This document shows, piece after piece, positions 9,473 to 20,700 of a stretch of 64,000 nt of DNA. The notes below the pieces were generated by a model. It saw nothing but the letters and a program-made list of their open reading frames with translations. It was not told the origin of the DNA and did not search any database. A program made the translations under genes and the position numbers. The number at the start of each line of letters is the position of its first letter. The stretch's first letter is position 1. Source of the stretch: Photorhabdus khanii NC19 (GTDB taxonomy: Bacteria > Pseudomonadota > Gammaproteobacteria > Enterobacterales > Enterobacteriaceae); the NCBI RefSeq assembly GCF_000517265.1, contig NZ_AYSJ01000013.1, forward strand, positions 49,041 through 113,040, in the 5' to 3' direction.

Positions 9473-10662
9473 CAGATTTCCCCCCTGGATTTTAAAATAT
9501 CATGGACAGTAAATATGTCTTTATCACCGCGACCGGATAGATTGACGATCAGTAATTGCGCTTTATCAGGCGCTTGATGGATCATTTTCAAAGCATAAGC
9601 CAGCGCATGAGAGGATTCGAGAGCCGGAATAATGCCTTCTTCACGGGAAAGCGTTTTGAATGCAGCTAATGCTTCATCATCAGTGATGGAAAAATAGTCA
9701 GCTCGGCCGATACTGTTCAGATAGGCATGCTGAGGGCCGACGGAAGGGAAATCCAGACCGGCTGAAATAGAATAAGATTCTTCAATCTGGCCTTCATCTG
9801 TCTGCATCATGGGCGATTTCATACCAAAATAGATACCTAATTCGCCATGTTTCAGCGGGGCACCATGTTGGCCCGTTTCGATACCGTGTCCCGCGGGTTC
9901 AATACCAATCAAGCGTACTGATGTTTCAGGAATAAACTCGGCAAACATGCCAATGGCGTTGGATCCGCCACCAACGCAGGCCAGCACGGCATCAGGCAGA
10001 CGTCCCTCTTTTGCCAGAATCTGGGCTTTGGCTTCTTCACCAATCATACGCTGGAATTCCCGAACTAGGGTTGGGTAGGGGTGTGGGCCAGCGGCGGTAC
10101 CTAACAAATAGTGAGCCTTATCATAGCTGCCAGACCAGTCGCGCAGTGCTTCATTGCAGGCATCTTTTAGGGTTGCAGAGCCGCTGTGAACCGGGATAAC
10201 TTCGGCTCCCATCAGACGCATGCGGAAGACATTAGGGGATTGGCGCTCGACATCTTTAGCACCCATATAAATACGGCATTTCATATTTAACAGTGCGCAG
10301 GTCAGGGCTGTTGCCACACCATGCTGGCCGGCACCGGTTTCCGCAATAATTTCATTTTTGCCCATGCGTTTCGCCAGTAATGCCTGACCAAGTACCTGAT
10401 TGGTTTTATGAGCGCCGCCGTGTAATAGATCTTCTCGTTTCAGATAAAGGCGGGTTTTAGTGCCTTTAGTCAAATTACGACATAAAGTTAATGCCGTTGG
10501 TCTGCCTGCATAGTTTTTCAGCAGGTCCTGAAACTCTTGCTGGAATTCAGGATCTTGTTGAGCATCAATAAATGCCGCTTCTAATTGTTCAAGGGCTGGA
10601 ATAAGGATCTGTGGCACAAATTGTCCACCGAAATCACCAAAATAGGGGTTAAGTTTACTCAT
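9472..10662 (-). CDS. trpB: Tryptophan synthase beta subunit
   Basis: PLP enzyme condensing indole with serine to tryptophan. 396 residues. The Schiff-base Lys is in [11 protein letters not shown] (near residue 86) and the phosphate-binding loop is [19 protein letters not shown] at the N-terminus and AGQHGVATA are signature segments. Stop codon overlaps the trpA start; a 34-base gap separates it from trpC upstream. Confidence 0.98.
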   Translation of the reverse strand: MSKLNPYFGDFGGQFVPQILIPALEQLEAAFIDAQQDPEFQQEFQDLLKNYAGRPTALTLCRNLTKGTKTRLYLKREDLLHGGAHKTNQVLGQALLAKRMGKNEIIAETGAGQHGVATALTCALLNMKCRIYMGAKDVERQSPNVFRMRLMGAEVIPVHSGSATLKDACNEALRDWSGSYDKAHYLLGTAAGPHPYPTLVREFQRMIGEEAKAQILAKEGRLPDAVLACVGGGSNAIGMFAEFIPETSVRLIGIEPAGHGIETGQHGAPLKHGELGIYFGMKSPMMQTDEGQIEESYSISAGLDFPSVGPQHAYLNSIGRADYFSITDDEALAAFKTLSREEGIIPALESSHALAYALKMIHQAPDKAQLLIVNLSGRGDKDIFTVHDILKSRGEI

Positions 10663-10696
10663 TATTCTGTTTGTCCATTAGTCAAAGAGTCGTTGT

Positions 10697-12064
10697 TTAT
10701 TGGTAGCTACGTAGACGCTGAAACACTTTACTCAATTTATGACTGCTTTTGATCCCCGGCGCACTTTCAACACCAGAGTTAAAATCAAGCCCGCAACAGC
10801 CATATTTTGCTGCCTGTTGGCAATTTTCTTCATTTAATCCACCTGCTAACATCACATTGTTGAGTGATTGTTTTTCAAGTAATTGCCAGTCGAAACTTTT
10901 GCCGGTCCCACCTTTGCCGTTATCAAGCAGATACCGATCAATATTTCCGGTTTTAGCGTGAAATGAATCTTTCGACATATCAATCGCTTTCCAAATCTGG
11001 CAGTTTTCAGGCAATAATTTCCGCAGTTCTTCAATATAAACTTCGCCTTCTGTTCCATGTAATTGCACCGCAGCGAGAGACAGACAGCGGGCGGTATGAT
11101 TGATAAATGCAGATGATTGATTTTGAAATACCCCCACATATTTGAGAGCAGCCGCATTGATGATTTGTTGAGCTTGTTCGATATTAACTCTACGCAGAGA
11201 ATGCTCAACGAATATCAAACCACCATAAACAGCCCCTGCTTGTAACGCCGTTTTAGCATCTTGTGGGCGAGTTAATCCACAGACCTTATTTTCCCCCAGA
11301 ATCAGTTGACGTAATGCCAGATCCAGGTTGGACTGGGACATCAAAGCGCTGCCGATCAGAAAACCATTGGCATAATGGCTGAGTTCACGAATTTGCTGAT
11401 GCTGGTGGATGCCTGATTCGCTGATAACAATTGTTCCTTCCGGTAACTGTGGTGCAAGTTGTCTGGTACGGTTTAAATCTATAGAAAGATCTCTGAGATC
11501 ACGGTTATTGATACCAATAATTTTGGCTTTTAATGTGACAGCTCTGATCCGTTCTTCTTCTGAACTCACTTCAGTCAGTACGCCCATATTTAGACTATGC
11601 GCAAGTTCAGACAGCATAATATATTGCTCATCGTCAAGAACCGACAGCATCAGCAAAATTGCATCTGCCTGATAATAGCGAGCGAGATAAACTTGATAAG
11701 GATCGATAATAAAATCTTTGCACAGCACCGGCTGATGAACGGCATGACTCACCAAACGGAGAAAGTCATAGCTGCCCTGAAAATATTTTTCATCCGTTAA
11801 TACTGAAATTGCGGCAGCATAAGGCTGATAAGTTTTTGCTATCAGGATGGGATCAAAATCCTGACGAATGAGTCCTTTTGAAGGCGATGCCTTTTTACAC
11901 TCCAGAATAAAAACAGTCTGTTCACTGTTCAGCGCCTGATAAAAACGACGCTGGCTGGCAACAATAGAATCAATAAAGCTTTCCAAAGGTTGTTGTTGCT
12001 TGCGTTCAATAAGATATTCGGTTTTATCATTAACAATTTTCTGTAAAACGGTAGCTTGCATCAT
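10697..12064 (-). CDS. trpC: Bifunctional IGP synthase / PRA isomerase
   Basis: Two fused TIM barrels. Residues 1-~255 are indole-3-glycerol phosphate synthase (ECKKASPSKG with catalytic Glu/Lys, CKDFIIDPYQ, ISESGI). Residues ~256-455 are phosphoribosylanthranilate isomerase, TrpF (KVCGLTRPQDA with the catalytic Cys, LDFNSGVE). The fusion is the enteric arrangement. Start MMQATVL resembles E. coli MMQTVL and lies on an AAGGAG motif; the TAATG overlap with trpD suggests coupling. Confidence 0.96.
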   Translation of the reverse strand: MMQATVLQKIVNDKTEYLIERKQQQPLESFIDSIVASQRRFYQALNSEQTVFILECKKASPSKGLIRQDFDPILIAKTYQPYAAAISVLTDEKYFQGSYDFLRLVSHAVHQPVLCKDFIIDPYQVYLARYYQADAILLMLSVLDDEQYIMLSELAHSLNMGVLTEVSSEEERIRAVTLKAKIIGINNRDLRDLSIDLNRTRQLAPQLPEGTIVISESGIHQHQQIRELSHYANGFLIGSALMSQSNLDLALRQLILGENKVCGLTRPQDAKTALQAGAVYGGLIFVEHSLRRVNIEQAQQIINAAALKYVGVFQNQSSAFINHTARCLSLAAVQLHGTEGEVYIEELRKLLPENCQIWKAIDMSKDSFHAKTGNIDRYLLDNGKGGTGKSFDWQLLEKQSLNNVMLAGGLNEENCQQAAKYGCCGLDFNSGVESAPGIKSSHKLSKVFQRLRSYQ

Positions 12065-13062
12065 TAACTCCTTGCGGCAAGTGCGGTGACTCGTTCATAA
12101 GCCAGACCACTGTGAATGGTTTCAAGAGCTTGTTGCGTGTTATGACGTAAATTTTCCTGTCCATGAATTTTCATCAGCAGGGCAACATTAGCGGCAACGG
12201 CATCAGCATGGGCTTTCTTACCCCGGCCCTGTAACAATAGACTGAGCATTTCACGGTTTTCCTCCGGCGCCCCCCCTTTTAATGCCGATATTGGATGGTT
12301 TTGTAAACCAAAATCTTCAGCATTTAATTGATAATGAGCAATTTCTCCATCATTAAGTTCTGCAACGATTGTTGGTGCATGCAGGGCAACTTCATCCATT
12401 CCCCCACTGTGAACAACCGCTGCCCGTTGATAGCCCAGGATTTGCAAGGTACTGGCAATAGGGCCAACCAGCTCAGGGCTGTAAACGCCAATTAATGCCA
12501 ACGGCGGGCGGGCCGGGTTAACCAGAGGGCCTAATACATTGAACAGCGTCCGGGTTTTCAGTTGCTGACGTACAGGTATCGCATGGCGGAATCCAATATG
12601 ATACTGCGGCGCAAACAGAAAACAGATGCCGATTTCATCCAGGGCGTTGCGGGCACATTCTGCACTGATATCAAGCGCTATACCCAATGCCGCCAGCAAA
12701 TCAGATGAACCGGAACGGCTGGAAACACCGCGGTTACCATGTTTGGCGACTTTAATATGACAAGCTGCTGCGACAAATGCACTGGCGGTTGAAATATTGA
12801 TGCTGTCAGTTCCATCGCCCCCTGTTCCGACAATATCGCAGAAAGTGTAGTCTGGCCTCGGAAATGGCAGGGCATTTGCCAGTAACGCCTGCGCAGCACC
12901 GGCGATCTCCTGTGGCTGCTCACCGCGCAATTTCATACTGATAAGGACCGCAGCGAGTTGCGGTTCACTTAATTCTCCTTGAATGATGGCGGAAAACAGT
13001 TGCTGGCTCTCTTGTTGTGTCAGTATCTGTGCACTGAACAATTTGTCGAAAATAGACTGCAT
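12064..13062 (-). CDS. trpD: Anthranilate phosphoribosyltransferase
   Basis: Transfers phosphoribosyl from PRPP to anthranilate. 332 residues, with the PRPP-binding [14 protein letters not shown] loop near residue 78 and [17 protein letters not shown] place the start at 13062: the strong AGGAGG is seven bases upstream of this ATG but only one base from the in-frame ATG at 13068. Unlike E. coli, where TrpG and TrpD are fused, the glutamine amidotransferase is a separate gene here, as in Serratia and Yersinia. Confidence 0.96.
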   Translation of the reverse strand: MQSIFDKLFSAQILTQQESQQLFSAIIQGELSEPQLAAVLISMKLRGEQPQEIAGAAQALLANALPFPRPDYTFCDIVGTGGDGTDSINISTASAFVAAACHIKVAKHGNRGVSSRSGSSDLLAALGIALDISAECARNALDEIGICFLFAPQYHIGFRHAIPVRQQLKTRTLFNVLGPLVNPARPPLALIGVYSPELVGPIASTLQILGYQRAAVVHSGGMDEVALHAPTIVAELNDGEIAHYQLNAEDFGLQNHPISALKGGAPEENREMLSLLLQGRGKKAHADAVAANVALLMKIHGQENLRHNTQQALETIHSGLAYERVTALAARS

Positions 13063-13077
13063 TTTCATACCTCCTTT

Positions 13078-13656
13078 TTAATTCAATGCCCAGGTCAGAG
13101 TTTGTTCAAGTAATCTGGTGCCATGTGTTGTGAGAATGGATTCTGGATGGAACTGGAATCCACAAACCTTATGTTTGTCGTGGCGAATAGCCATAACGGT
13201 GTCGCCACAACGGGCAGAAATCGTCAATTCAGATGGAATTCTGTGACCCGCCAAAGAGTGATAACGGGCAACGGGCAAAGGGTTCTCCAGATCAGCGAAC
13301 ATAGCTTGATTATCATGCTCTGCCAGAGAGGCTTTGCCGTGCAGGATTTCATCAGCGGCGGAAATCTCTCCACCATAGGCTTCAATAATTGCCTGATGTC
13401 CAAGACAGATGCCGATCACCGGAATTTTGCCGATTATTTTTTCGAGTAATTCAGGCATACAGCCCGCGTCAGAGGGTTTACCCGGTCCCGGTGAAAGCAT
13501 CAGTAACGGAGAGGGTAGCGTTCTGAATTGCTGCATAATGATGTCAGTTGCAACGGTATTGCGATAGATAACAACCTGATGACCTTTATTGCGTAATTGA
13601 TCGACGAGGTTATAGGTGAATGAATCCACGTTATCGAGCAGGAGAATATTCGCCAT
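13078..13656 (-). CDS. trpG: Anthranilate synthase component II (glutamine amidotransferase)
   Basis: Class I glutamine amidotransferase supplying ammonia to TrpE. 192 residues with the oxyanion strand [12 protein letters not shown], nucleophile Cys in GICLGHQ and the His/Glu of QFHPES. A stand-alone subunit, not fused to trpD. Its ATG overlaps the trpE stop, consistent with stoichiometric coupled translation of the two synthase subunits. Confidence 0.97.
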   Translation of the reverse strand: MANILLLDNVDSFTYNLVDQLRNKGHQVVIYRNTVATDIIMQQFRTLPSPLLMLSPGPGKPSDAGCMPELLEKIIGKIPVIGICLGHQAIIEAYGGEISAADEILHGKASLAEHDNQAMFADLENPLPVARYHSLAGHRIPSELTISARCGDTVMAIRHDKHKVCGFQFHPESILTTHGTRLLEQTLTWALN

Positions 13657-15242
13657 CAGAAAATCTCCTCTGCTTGATGTGCTTCCGCAATGGCACGAAT
13701 GACGGCTCTTGCTTTGTTGCAGGTCTCTTCAGCTTCTGCCGAAGGTACGGAATCCAGTACTACGCCCGCGCCGGCCTGAATCGTCGCGATGCCATCTTCC
13801 ACGTAAGCAGAGCGGATAACGATACAATTATCCATATCACCTCTGCCGGTGAAATAACCGACAGCGCCACCGTAGCTGCCACGACGTTCATTTTCGTAAT
13901 GGGCGATAAGTTGCATTGCCCGAACTTTCGGTGCACCGGTAAGGGTTCCCATATTCATACAAGCTTGATAAGCATGGAAAATATCTAAGTCATGGCGTAA
14001 TGTCCCGACCACACGGGAAACCAGATGCATGACAAAAGAGTAACGATCGACTTTTGTCAGATCAGCGACATAGCGGCTGCCGGGTTCACAAATACGGGCT
14101 AAATCATTACGGGCTAAATCAACCAGCATCAAGTGTTCAGCTAATTCTTTGTGATCTGTACGCATCTCCAGTTCAGTTCGGCTGTCCAGATCTGCATCCA
14201 ACTCTCCGGCAGCATTGCGCCCACGGGGACGTGTGCCGGCGATAGGGTAAATCTCAATTTGACGATTAGACGCATCATATTTCAGTGCGCTTTCAGGGGA
14301 CGCGCCGAACAGACAGAAATCTTTATCCTGCATGAAGAACATATAAGGACTTGGATTGCGTTGTTTAAGTTTTTGATAAGCATTAAGCGGTGCTGGACAT
14401 GGCAGAGAGAAGCGCCGGGATGGAACCACCTGAAAAATATCGCCCTGGCGGATGTATTGTTGCAATTGTGTCACTATTTCTGCATATGTTTTGTCGTCCT
14501 GATTGCATAAAACTTTCATGGCCGGCAGAGAGATTTGTTGTACTGGCTCAGTGGGTTCTGTGATGAGTTTCGCTAATGTTTTCAACCGTTGCTTAAGACG
14601 TTGCTCTTCTTCTGGAGAATCACTAAATAGACTGATTTGCAGGCGTGCGCTTTTATTTTGATGGTCGATCACCATTAAAGTTTCTGCCAGATAAAAACAG
14701 AAATCAGGACAACGTTGAACAGTTTTTACTGTGGGTAACGGCTCAAACCCGGCGACCAGGTCGTAGGAAAAAAGGCCACCAATGAATATTGCCTCTGCAT
14801 TGTCTTGTGATGATAATTCGTATTGTGATGGCAATTCTGCCAGAGAAAGAAGGGCACGCAATGCATCAAATACAGATATGGCTTTCAGGCGACTATCTTC
14901 ATCGATCATAGTGTGATTGATTGGCGGAAAGATCAATTGAAGAGAATCGTGTGTCATTTCAGATTGGACGTTGCTGGGAAATTTTTTGACCAAAATCGGT
15001 AATAAATCTCGGCCATTTTCTGTCAAGGCGTCAAAAGTGACCTGATTGCTGTTTGCGCTGATACGCAAGGCGCTGTCGATGATTAACAGGCTTTTCAGGC
15101 TTTTTTTACTGTTAATTTCTGCCGATTCCAGCAATAACGTTGCTGGTCGCTGACTACAAAGTTGATTGAATAGCCGTGCAGGATCGGGCTGATAAGTTAT
15201 TTCCTGCTCAATGACTGTGAGTTTTGGTTGTTTATCCGTCAT
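13656..15242 (-). CDS. trpE: Anthranilate synthase component I
   Basis: Converts chorismate plus ammonia to anthranilate, the committed step, and is feedback-inhibited by tryptophan. 528 residues. The N-terminal part has LLLESAEI, part of the Trp-binding site. The chorismate-binding C-terminal half has [43 protein letters not shown] and GAGVV.DSVP.AE. First structural gene after the leader and attenuator. Confidence 0.98.
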   Translation of the reverse strand: MTDKQPKLTVIEQEITYQPDPARLFNQLCSQRPATLLLESAEINSKKSLKSLLIIDSALRISANSNQVTFDALTENGRDLLPILVKKFPSNVQSEMTHDSLQLIFPPINHTMIDEDSRLKAISVFDALRALLSLAELPSQYELSSQDNAEAIFIGGLFSYDLVAGFEPLPTVKTVQRCPDFCFYLAETLMVIDHQNKSARLQISLFSDSPEEEQRLKQRLKTLAKLITEPTEPVQQISLPAMKVLCNQDDKTYAEIVTQLQQYIRQGDIFQVVPSRRFSLPCPAPLNAYQKLKQRNPSPYMFFMQDKDFCLFGASPESALKYDASNRQIEIYPIAGTRPRGRNAAGELDADLDSRTELEMRTDHKELAEHLMLVDLARNDLARICEPGSRYVADLTKVDRYSFVMHLVSRVVGTLRHDLDIFHAYQACMNMGTLTGAPKVRAMQLIAHYENERRGSYGGAVGYFTGRGDMDNCIVIRSAYVEDGIATIQAGAGVVLDSVPSAEAEETCNKARAVIRAIAEAHQAEEIF

Positions 15243-15272
15243 TTTTTCGTCCTGATTATGAGTTATGCATAT

Positions 15273-15299
15273 AAAAAAACCCGCCTTTCTGGCGGGTTT
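15273..15299 (-). terminator. trp attenuator (intrinsic terminator)
   Basis: On the minus strand, AACCCGCC-AGAAA-GGCGGGTT followed by a run of T lies between the leader peptide and trpE. This is the classical terminator hairpin controlled by ribosome position on the leader Trp codons. Confidence 0.92.
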
Positions 15300-15320
15300 T
15301 GGTAATTTGGCACTGTTGAT

Positions 15321-15392
15321 TTATGTGCGTGACCATACCGCCCTTAATGGGAAGTTGTGCCACCAACGGATAGACATCATAAATACAGTCAT
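15321..15392 (-). CDS. trpL: trp operon leader peptide
   Basis: Too short for routine ORF lists. The minus strand reads a 23-residue peptide beginning MTVFMMSIRWWHNFPLRAVW and ending SRT. It contains tandem Trp codons at residues 10-11 and a third Trp at 20. An AGAGG motif lies nine bases before the ATG at 15392; ATGs at 15380 and 15377 are in-frame alternatives. The stop is 22 bases before the attenuator hairpin. Ribosome stalling at the WW pair under Trp starvation would favour the antiterminator. Confidence 0.92.
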   Translation of the reverse strand: MTVFMMSIRWWHNFPLRAVWSRT

Positions 15393-16021
15393 TTTCAGTG
15401 CCTCTTTCGCATTAAATAGAGATGATATACGGGATGATACTGCCATTTCTTTTGTACTAGTAAACTGGAACGGTGTTTGTGTGTCAAGAATTTTATGAAA
15501 AAGATTCTATTAAATTTTTGTCGATTGGTTGGGTAAGGGTATAGAAGACGCGAATATTAATAAATTTATTATTTTACTGTCATAAATAACTAATATTATC
15601 ATTTTATGATATCGCTATGATGCATATTTAATAATATTACACATATCAATTTTGTTTCATTAAAAACAGAATTTAGCTGTAGTAAATCTTGATTAAATAG
15701 CATGACTGGCTAGCTTTTTATTGAATCAATAGGCAAACGACGAGAATAGACAATCAATTTTTATATCTGCATATGAAAAAAAGAGGTTTAACAGATATTG
15801 CTGTAAGAAGTAGTATTCAGACCTCTAACATATCGTGTTACTTAAAGTGTGCATTTTCATGCGCTTAAGATATTTAATCCTTTTTATTCAATACATTATA
15901 GGTATTCTTGGTAAGCAGTTTTTAATATGACTACTTATAAAGCCCTACTGAATTCCGGCATAGGTTGCCATGATGTAACTTTCTGATGTTTAAAACAATT
16001 GTACCGTTAGTGGAGTATGAT
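15393..16021. other. Intergenic region between trpL and the chitinase gene
   Basis: 629 bases without a gene. The first ~100 bases hold the trp promoter/operator. The rest (15500-16010) is very AT-rich and unlike the flanking core. It contains an imperfect AGAGGT/ACCTCT inverted repeat at about 15784-15829 and presumably the promoter of the chitinase-Tc island. No integrase, IS end or attachment site was recognised. Confidence 0.6.
15452..15487 (-). promoter_or_regulatory. trp promoter with TrpR operator
   Basis: On the minus strand, TTGACA (15482-15487) is followed after 17 bases by TTTACT (15459-15464). An ACTAGT-centred dyad, AGTTTACTAGTAC, overlaps the -10, as in the E. coli trp operator AGTTAACTAGTAC. 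This is the expected Trp-repressed promoter for trpLEGDCBA. Confidence 0.88.
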
Positions 16022-17659
16022 ATGAGTAAAGATGAATCAAAAGCAGATAGTCAACTGGTATATCAAACTGATCCTGGATATAAGCATGGTACAGAACTTA
16101 TCGGTGCGGGTGCTGCGCAAAAAACTTATGAGCTAAATAAGTTTGACCCTAAAAACGTTGATAACGCATTATCGTATACACCAACAAGACTGGCTAAAAC
16201 AGTTTTCAATACCTATGACGAGAATGATGATTTTGCTGTTCTCTGTTATTTAACTGATTGGTCAATCTACGATAGGCGTCTAATGCCAACAGACGATGAT
16301 GATTTTAAAATATATGGCGGCAGAGGTGCTGATTTAATGCGCCTTAAGGGTGATAAAGACAAAGGAAAACCGTTTAAAAGAATTATCTTTAGCTTTGCAG
16401 GTATTATTGGCGATACTGGAGAGAAACAAATAGCCATTATGACAGCGGCTAAAGATGGATGGAAGATGGGAGATACTGATGAAAATATAATTAAAGATCA
16501 TAAAGGCAAACCTATCCCGATTGATTCTTGGGCTGATGTTGGTTCTTATCTTAATTGCGGTTTCAGTGGTTGGAAGGATGACGATTGGAAGTTATATGAA
16601 CAAGATAAGGCACAAGGGGTATTAGGCGGTTTACATTTACTCCAGAAGGAAAATCCGGATCTGGAAATTTCTGTCAGTGTTGGCGGCTGGTCAATGAGTG
16701 GTGCTTTTTATGAAGTGTGTCGTGATGATACATTTCGCCAGCGGTTTGTTGAGGGTGTTAAAGATTTATATACCCGATTCCCTATGCTAACTCACATTGA
16801 TCTTGATTGGGAATATCCTGGTTCTGCCGGAGCGGGCAATCCAAACGCTCCAGATGACTATGAGCATTTTGTCAAACTTATTAAGGATTTGAAGAGTGCG
16901 AATATCAGTAATTTAAAAGGGATCAGTATTGCTGCTTCTGCCGATATAGAAAAAATCAAAGCAGCGCATATTCCAGAATTGATCGCAGCCGGTGTTAATG
17001 AAATTAACTTAATGACTTATGATTTTTTCACATTAGGTGATCAAAAGCTTTCTCATCATAGCAATCTTTATCGTAATAAAGATGACCAATATTCTAAATA
17101 CTCAGTCGATGATGCAGTTAATTATCTCATCTCTTTAGGTATTAATAAGAAATTAATTTATATCGGTTATTCTGGTTATACACGTAATGCCAGAACTGCG
17201 GAGCTAGAGAGTAATAATAATGAGCAGTTAGTTGGAAAATATACTGATGGAACATCTACGGTAGGGAGTTTTGAAAGCAGTGTCACTGAATGGACAGATA
17301 TTATCTATAACTATGTTGATTATGAAAATCAAATAGGTCGTAATGGTTTTGCGGTTTTCCATGATCCGATTGCTAAAGCGGATTATCTTTACAATAAAGA
17401 TCTCAAAGTATTTATGTCATTAGATACCCCCCGTTCAGTAAGGGAAAAAGGTCGCTATGTTAAAGAAAAGGGATTAGGTGGTTTATTTATCTGGACGGGT
17501 GATCAAGATAACGGTTTGTTAACTAATGCTGCTCATGAAGGGCTGGGGCGTAAACCAATTAAAAAAGTGGTTGAAATGGAGCCATTCTATTTCGAAGGTG
17601 AACTTCCTTCTTACGACAAACCGAAAGAGAAACAGTGTGAAACATGTAAATTAAATTGA
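16022..17659 (+). CDS. GH18 chitinase of a Tc toxin island (Chi1-like)
   Basis: 545-residue glycoside hydrolase family 18 endochitinase. The substrate-binding motif SVGGWSMSG and catalytic DLDWE are present (acid/base Glu at about residue 264), with MTYDFF downstream. There is no signal peptide, as expected for a chitinase that assembles with the TcA subunit. Start at 16022 is chosen for its GGAG six bases upstream; 15986 has no good ribosome site. It lies 95 bases before the split TcA genes. The arrangement chitinase-TcA1-TcA2-chitinase matches Yersinia entomophaga Yen-Tc, in which Chi1 and Chi2 decorate the A-subunit pentamer. It is related to the second chitinase at 25497 by shared motifs and length class. 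Confidence 0.88.
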   Translation: MSKDESKADSQLVYQTDPGYKHGTELIGAGAAQKTYELNKFDPKNVDNALSYTPTRLAKTVFNTYDENDDFAVLCYLTDWSIYDRRLMPTDDDDFKIYGGRGADLMRLKGDKDKGKPFKRIIFSFAGIIGDTGEKQIAIMTAAKDGWKMGDTDENIIKDHKGKPIPIDSWADVGSYLNCGFSGWKDDDWKLYEQDKAQGVLGGLHLLQKENPDLEISVSVGGWSMSGAFYEVCRDDTFRQRFVEGVKDLYTRFPMLTHIDLDWEYPGSAGAGNPNAPDDYEHFVKLIKDLKSANISNLKGISIAASADIEKIKAAHIPELIAAGVNEINLMTYDFFTLGDQKLSHHSNLYRNKDDQYSKYSVDDAVNYLISLGINKKLIYIGYSGYTRNARTAELESNNNEQLVGKYTDGTSTVGSFESSVTEWTDIIYNYVDYENQIGRNGFAVFHDPIAKADYLYNKDLKVFMSLDTPRSVREKGRYVKEKGLGGLFIWTGDQDNGLLTNAAHEGLGRKPIKKVVEMEPFYFEGELPSYDKPKEKQCETCKLN

Positions 17660-17754
17660 ATTGACTCTTTAAAAGATTTCACTGTTTAATGTGGTTATAG
17701 TTTCTATAACTGTTCTATTCAGGTGTTTCCGATTAATTAGGTTGGAATAATACA

Positions 17755-20700
17755 ATGGATAAATATAAAAACTCTCCTGGTGAAAAACAGGATATAACAA
17801 AAGTATCACCGTTGTTGGCTGCGGTGGCAGAAATAAAATCGCCAGCATCGTCAATATTACCGACGAGTTATATGTTGTTAAACTCAGTACAGAAGGAAGA
17901 TAATTCCACTATCACCCTGCTTAATACACTCCAGCGTTTGGGTTATCATTCTATTTTTGACATTATTGAAGTGTCAAAACAACGTTTTATTAAACGCCAT
18001 AATGAATCTTTATCTGGCCATGCAGAGGCGATTTTTGATAAAGCCGTTAGTGCCGCTAACCAACTGGTGCAAAATTATCGGCAAAGGCAACTGAGAGATT
18101 ATGATGGTGAAACATTAAGAAAAGCGAGTCATCAGGCAAGATATTTTGCTTATAACAATGATAATGCTGATGAGAAAGAAAAATTACCTGATTACAGCAA
18201 TTTATTTCCTGAACCTTGGGATAATTTCTGCCAGCCGGATGCTATTGAGTCTCTTGATAGTCCGGTAAATTACCTGCTTGATCTTTATAAATTCGTAAAA
18301 CAAATAGAGCTGGATGGTTCTAATAATGCCGTGGGCTTGGAGCAAAGGCGCGCAGATATTCCTGACTTATTACTTGATAGTGATAATCTTTACAAAGAGA
18401 TCACAGCAATATCTGTTGTGAATGATGTTTTGTCAAAAAGTGCCAGAGAATATATTGATCAAACAGGCCATGCGGATAAGACGGTTAATCAGGTTTTAGG
18501 AGAGACCCGTTTTCCATTCATATTACCTTATAGTCTGCCTTCTCAGCAGATTAATAAAGGCTTGGCTGAAAAAGAGACTGAATTAGGCACGATTATTCAG
18601 CAAGTAGATCAGCAATTTCCCTGGCATATCTTAACTGAAAAACGTGATCAGGCTTTGTTTGCCTATACTCAATTGAGTAAGGAGCAAATGACTTTACTGA
18701 CAGAGAAAAGTCCATTTTCACAAAACTTTTTATCACGTGAACAACTTATTAAGAGTTATTTCAGTACAAGTACGACAGAAGTATTGCCTGAACGTGATAT
18801 TTCAAAACATGCTTATATTATTCTTTCTGGTGAAAATATCACTGGGCCGACATCGTTGAGTGATAATGTCGATAAAGCCTATGATGAGATTGTGATTACC
18901 TGCGAAAATAAGGCTAAAGAGACAATTAAAGTTAAACTTCGCGGTGAAAATGTTCTGACCTATAACCGCGTAAAAGCAAGGATGGAACCATTTGATAATT
19001 CGTCTCCATTCAGTCGGAAATTAAAGTTAACTTATGTAGAAAGTGATAATAGTGAAATTGGTAATTTGGATAATGGTCCTTTCTTTGGTGAAATGACAGT
19101 CTATGCTGCGGTGCCAAAAGAGAGCGAAAATAATACCTCGGTAAATATTGAAGGTGTTAATTTCCTGACTATGACTTACCGTTTTGCTATTGCCAAACAA
19201 GGTACTGAACAATCAGAATTATTGCCAGAAGCAGATAAATTTTTCCAAGATAATTATGGCCTTTCTGCGGATGACAGTGTGAAATTAACCGAGATTTTGT
19301 CTTTTGGTCAACAGACAGGATCGAAAGTGACAGATCTCGAGCACTTATTTAGCAGTGGTGACTTCCGGCCTTTAGTTTCACCGAATGCGGTGTTTTCTAA
19401 TCCCATTTTTAATAGCGAGCAAACATCAGAACATTTTCCAGCACCTTACCATTATGGTGGTGTTTATATAAATTCTGGGCAATTAGAGGCATTAAGTATT
19501 GTCAGAACCGACTCTGGGCGCCAGATAAATGCAGTTTCTGATTTTCGTTATGATCGAATGAATCGCTTTATTCGTTTACAGCGTTGGTTAGCGTTACCCT
19601 ATCATCAGCTTGACTTACTGGTAACCTCAGCAATAAAAGCTGAACCAAAGAATATAGAACTGGCTATTTCTAATAATACATTAAGAGCGTTAGGCTTATT
19701 CCAGCATTTATCTACACAATATAAAGTATTACCAGAGGCGTTTGCTGGATGGATATATCAAATTACACCATTCTCTATCAGCAATAATATTCCTTTTTTT
19801 GATCAACTTTTTAATCAGTCTAAACTTTTTGATCAGCCCTTAATCTTGGATGGTAAAGTATTTAGCTATACAGAAAATCAAGGAGATGGAGCGAAAACAG
19901 TCAAACAACTGTGTGCTGGATTAGCTATTTCTGTATCCACATTTCAAGTGATTGCGCCTATTGTTGAGAGTGCGCTGAAGCTCGCTTCTGGCAAATTGGT
20001 ACGTAATCTCGACGTAGTGTCCAGACTTTATCGCTTAGTCACTATTCCACGATTATTTGGTTTTTCTGCGGAAGATGGATTGATTCTGGCCGATATTTTA
20101 ACGGATAAAAGCGGGTATCTGGCAAATATACCGGCTTTAGGGGAGAAAGATGACATCCTCAGTATTATTGCCCGGATGGAAGTTTTAACGTCTTGGTTAG
20201 CCAAAATAAAACTGACACCTATCAAGCTCTCTTTATTATTAGGTAAAACTCAGCTTCCGTTAGTGCCAACAAATGGAATGTTAACCTTTTATAAGGGAAT
20301 TTCTGATGGTCTTACTGATAATGTGTGTTTAAAAAAATCTGATTTTAATCGGCAAGAGATAAATGACATAGATTGGTGGATTATTCTGTCAGATAAAGAG
20401 GGTGTTTTTGATAGAGATAATGGATTAGTAAAAGATATTCCATTGATATGGGGAAAAACGGACGAAGAATCTCTGAGGAAAAAGATTGAAGATATTGTCA
20501 AGGAGAAAAAGATAAATCCAGATAATAATCAAATTAATATTGTCTTGCAGATTATATTGCAAGCTAAAACCGCACAAGAGAGTTTATTATCTAGCGCTGT
20601 TGCCGGTGAATATGGTGTATCAAAAGATATTGTGCCATTACAGCTTCGTTGGTTGGGAAGTAGTGTCTACTCAGTACTGAAGCTGGTATTAGATAATACG

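Noticed and set aside
14151..14510. 119-residue open frame opposite trpE
   Set aside because: Antisense to highly conserved trpE and without homology features.
17693..17709. GTTATAG/CTATAAC small hairpin before the TcA gene
   Set aside because: Seven bases in AT-rich DNA are expected by chance; no functional context.
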